Below, one piece after another: positions 23,950-24,205 of a DNA stretch of 24,205 nt. Each line of letters opens with the position of its first letter. Position 1 is the first letter of the stretch. A program made the position numbers and the translations under genes. Source of the DNA: an uncultured Bacteroidales bacterium (GTDB lineage Bacteria > Bacteroidota > Bacteroidia > Bacteroidales > Paludibacteraceae). The stretch spans positions 1 through 24,205 of the forward strand of contig CALCGX010000123.1 in the NCBI GenBank assembly GCA_937901225.1. The letters run 5' to 3'. The notes under the pieces were generated by a model. It did no database searches, had not been told where the DNA came from, and saw only the letters and a list, made by a program, of their open reading frames with translations.

Positions 23950-24205
23950 ATGGCAAGAGTAACATTTATGGATGGGATTGCAACCATCAGTGGGAGAATT
24001 GGTGATGTGGTTTTTCGTAAGTCACCCTCAGGAAAGACTTACGCGTATCAGATACGCAAGAAACCGAAACGGATACCTAGCGAAAAAGAACAGAAACAAA
24101 GGCAACGATTCTCAATCATTACTAAAATGGTGTCAGCCATCATGGCAGACCCTACACAACGCGCTGCATACGAGCAACTACAAAAAGATACATACGGGGC
24201 GCGGA
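23950..24205 (+). CDS. Small basic protein of a VapE-associated element, cut by the window end
   Basis: The frame starts MARVTFMDGIATISGRIGDV and stays open to the last base (85 codons). It is basic, with QIRKKPKRIPSEKEQKQRQR around residues 34-53, followed by a helical region. I recall similar short proteins next to VapE-type genes in Bacteroidetes elements, but the function is unknown to me. There is no signal peptide. It lies 122 bases after the VapE stop. The C-terminus is missing. Confidence 0.7.
   Translation, partial: MARVTFMDGIATISGRIGDVVFRKSPSGKTYAYQIRKKPKRIPSEKEQKQRQRFSIITKMVSAIMADPTQRAAYEQLQKDTYGAR

Overview
The window looks like part of a Bacteroidales chromosome (Prevotella-like). 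It carries SusC/SusD-type starch-uptake genes, lipoprotein signals typical of the phylum, Bacteroidetes-type promoters (TTTG, about 20 bp, TAnnTTTG) and a VapE/DUF3874-type ATPase gene. Two very different regions meet here. Bases 1-7775 are a normal-looking, more GC-rich glycan-utilisation locus. The rest is accessory DNA, visibly AT-richer over about 9.7-21.4 kb.

Region 1 (1-7775, + strand) is a starch/alpha-glucan locus. It has the C-terminal part of a SusC-like TonB-dependent transporter, a SusD-like lipoprotein, a surface lipoprotein with three starch-binding repeats, a lipoprotein GH13 alpha-amylase, and a secreted protein with one more starch-binding repeat. A strong terminator ends it. 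The proteins would bind, cut and import starch at the outer membrane.

Region 2 (about 7776-9745) is a gene graveyard. It holds a RhuM fragment fused in frame to what looks like the C-terminal tail of a GH3 glycosidase, a second RhuM gene with an internal deletion, an ORF6N-domain remnant, three copies of a direct repeat, a run of five dyad symmetries and a minus-strand terminator. One small acidic ORF may be real.

Region 3 (9746-21353, minus strand) is the most interesting part: nine tightly packed genes that look like one operon. In transcription order they encode a secreted von Willebrand A protein, a membrane-spanning lipoprotein, a 911-aa tubulin/FtsZ-like GTPase, a 1167-aa papain-fold protease with a membrane hairpin, a small lipoprotein, a helical protein with an internal repeat, an envelope DNA/RNA non-specific endonuclease, a voltage-gated cation channel with a calcium-type filter, and a motor-less protein with two FtsK-gamma DNA-binding domains. 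vWA plus tubulin-like gene pairs are known from predicted membrane-remodelling loci. The combination with protease, nuclease, channel and FtsK-gamma modules is not one I recognise as a described system. It could be an anti-phage or other defence system, or an envelope-remodelling machine; the sequence does not decide between them.

Upstream of the operon, about 340 bases with a consensus promoter fold into many hairpins and end in a terminator-like stem plus U7. This is either a free-standing structured RNA or a leader/attenuator for the operon.

Region 4 (about 21.9 kb to the end, + strand) has a helix-turn-helix regulator preceded by two tandem 21-bp dyads, a VapE-family ATPase interrupted in frame by two blocks of palindromic repeats, and the start of a small conserved-looking protein cut by the window end. 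It resembles the remnant or cargo of an integrated element.
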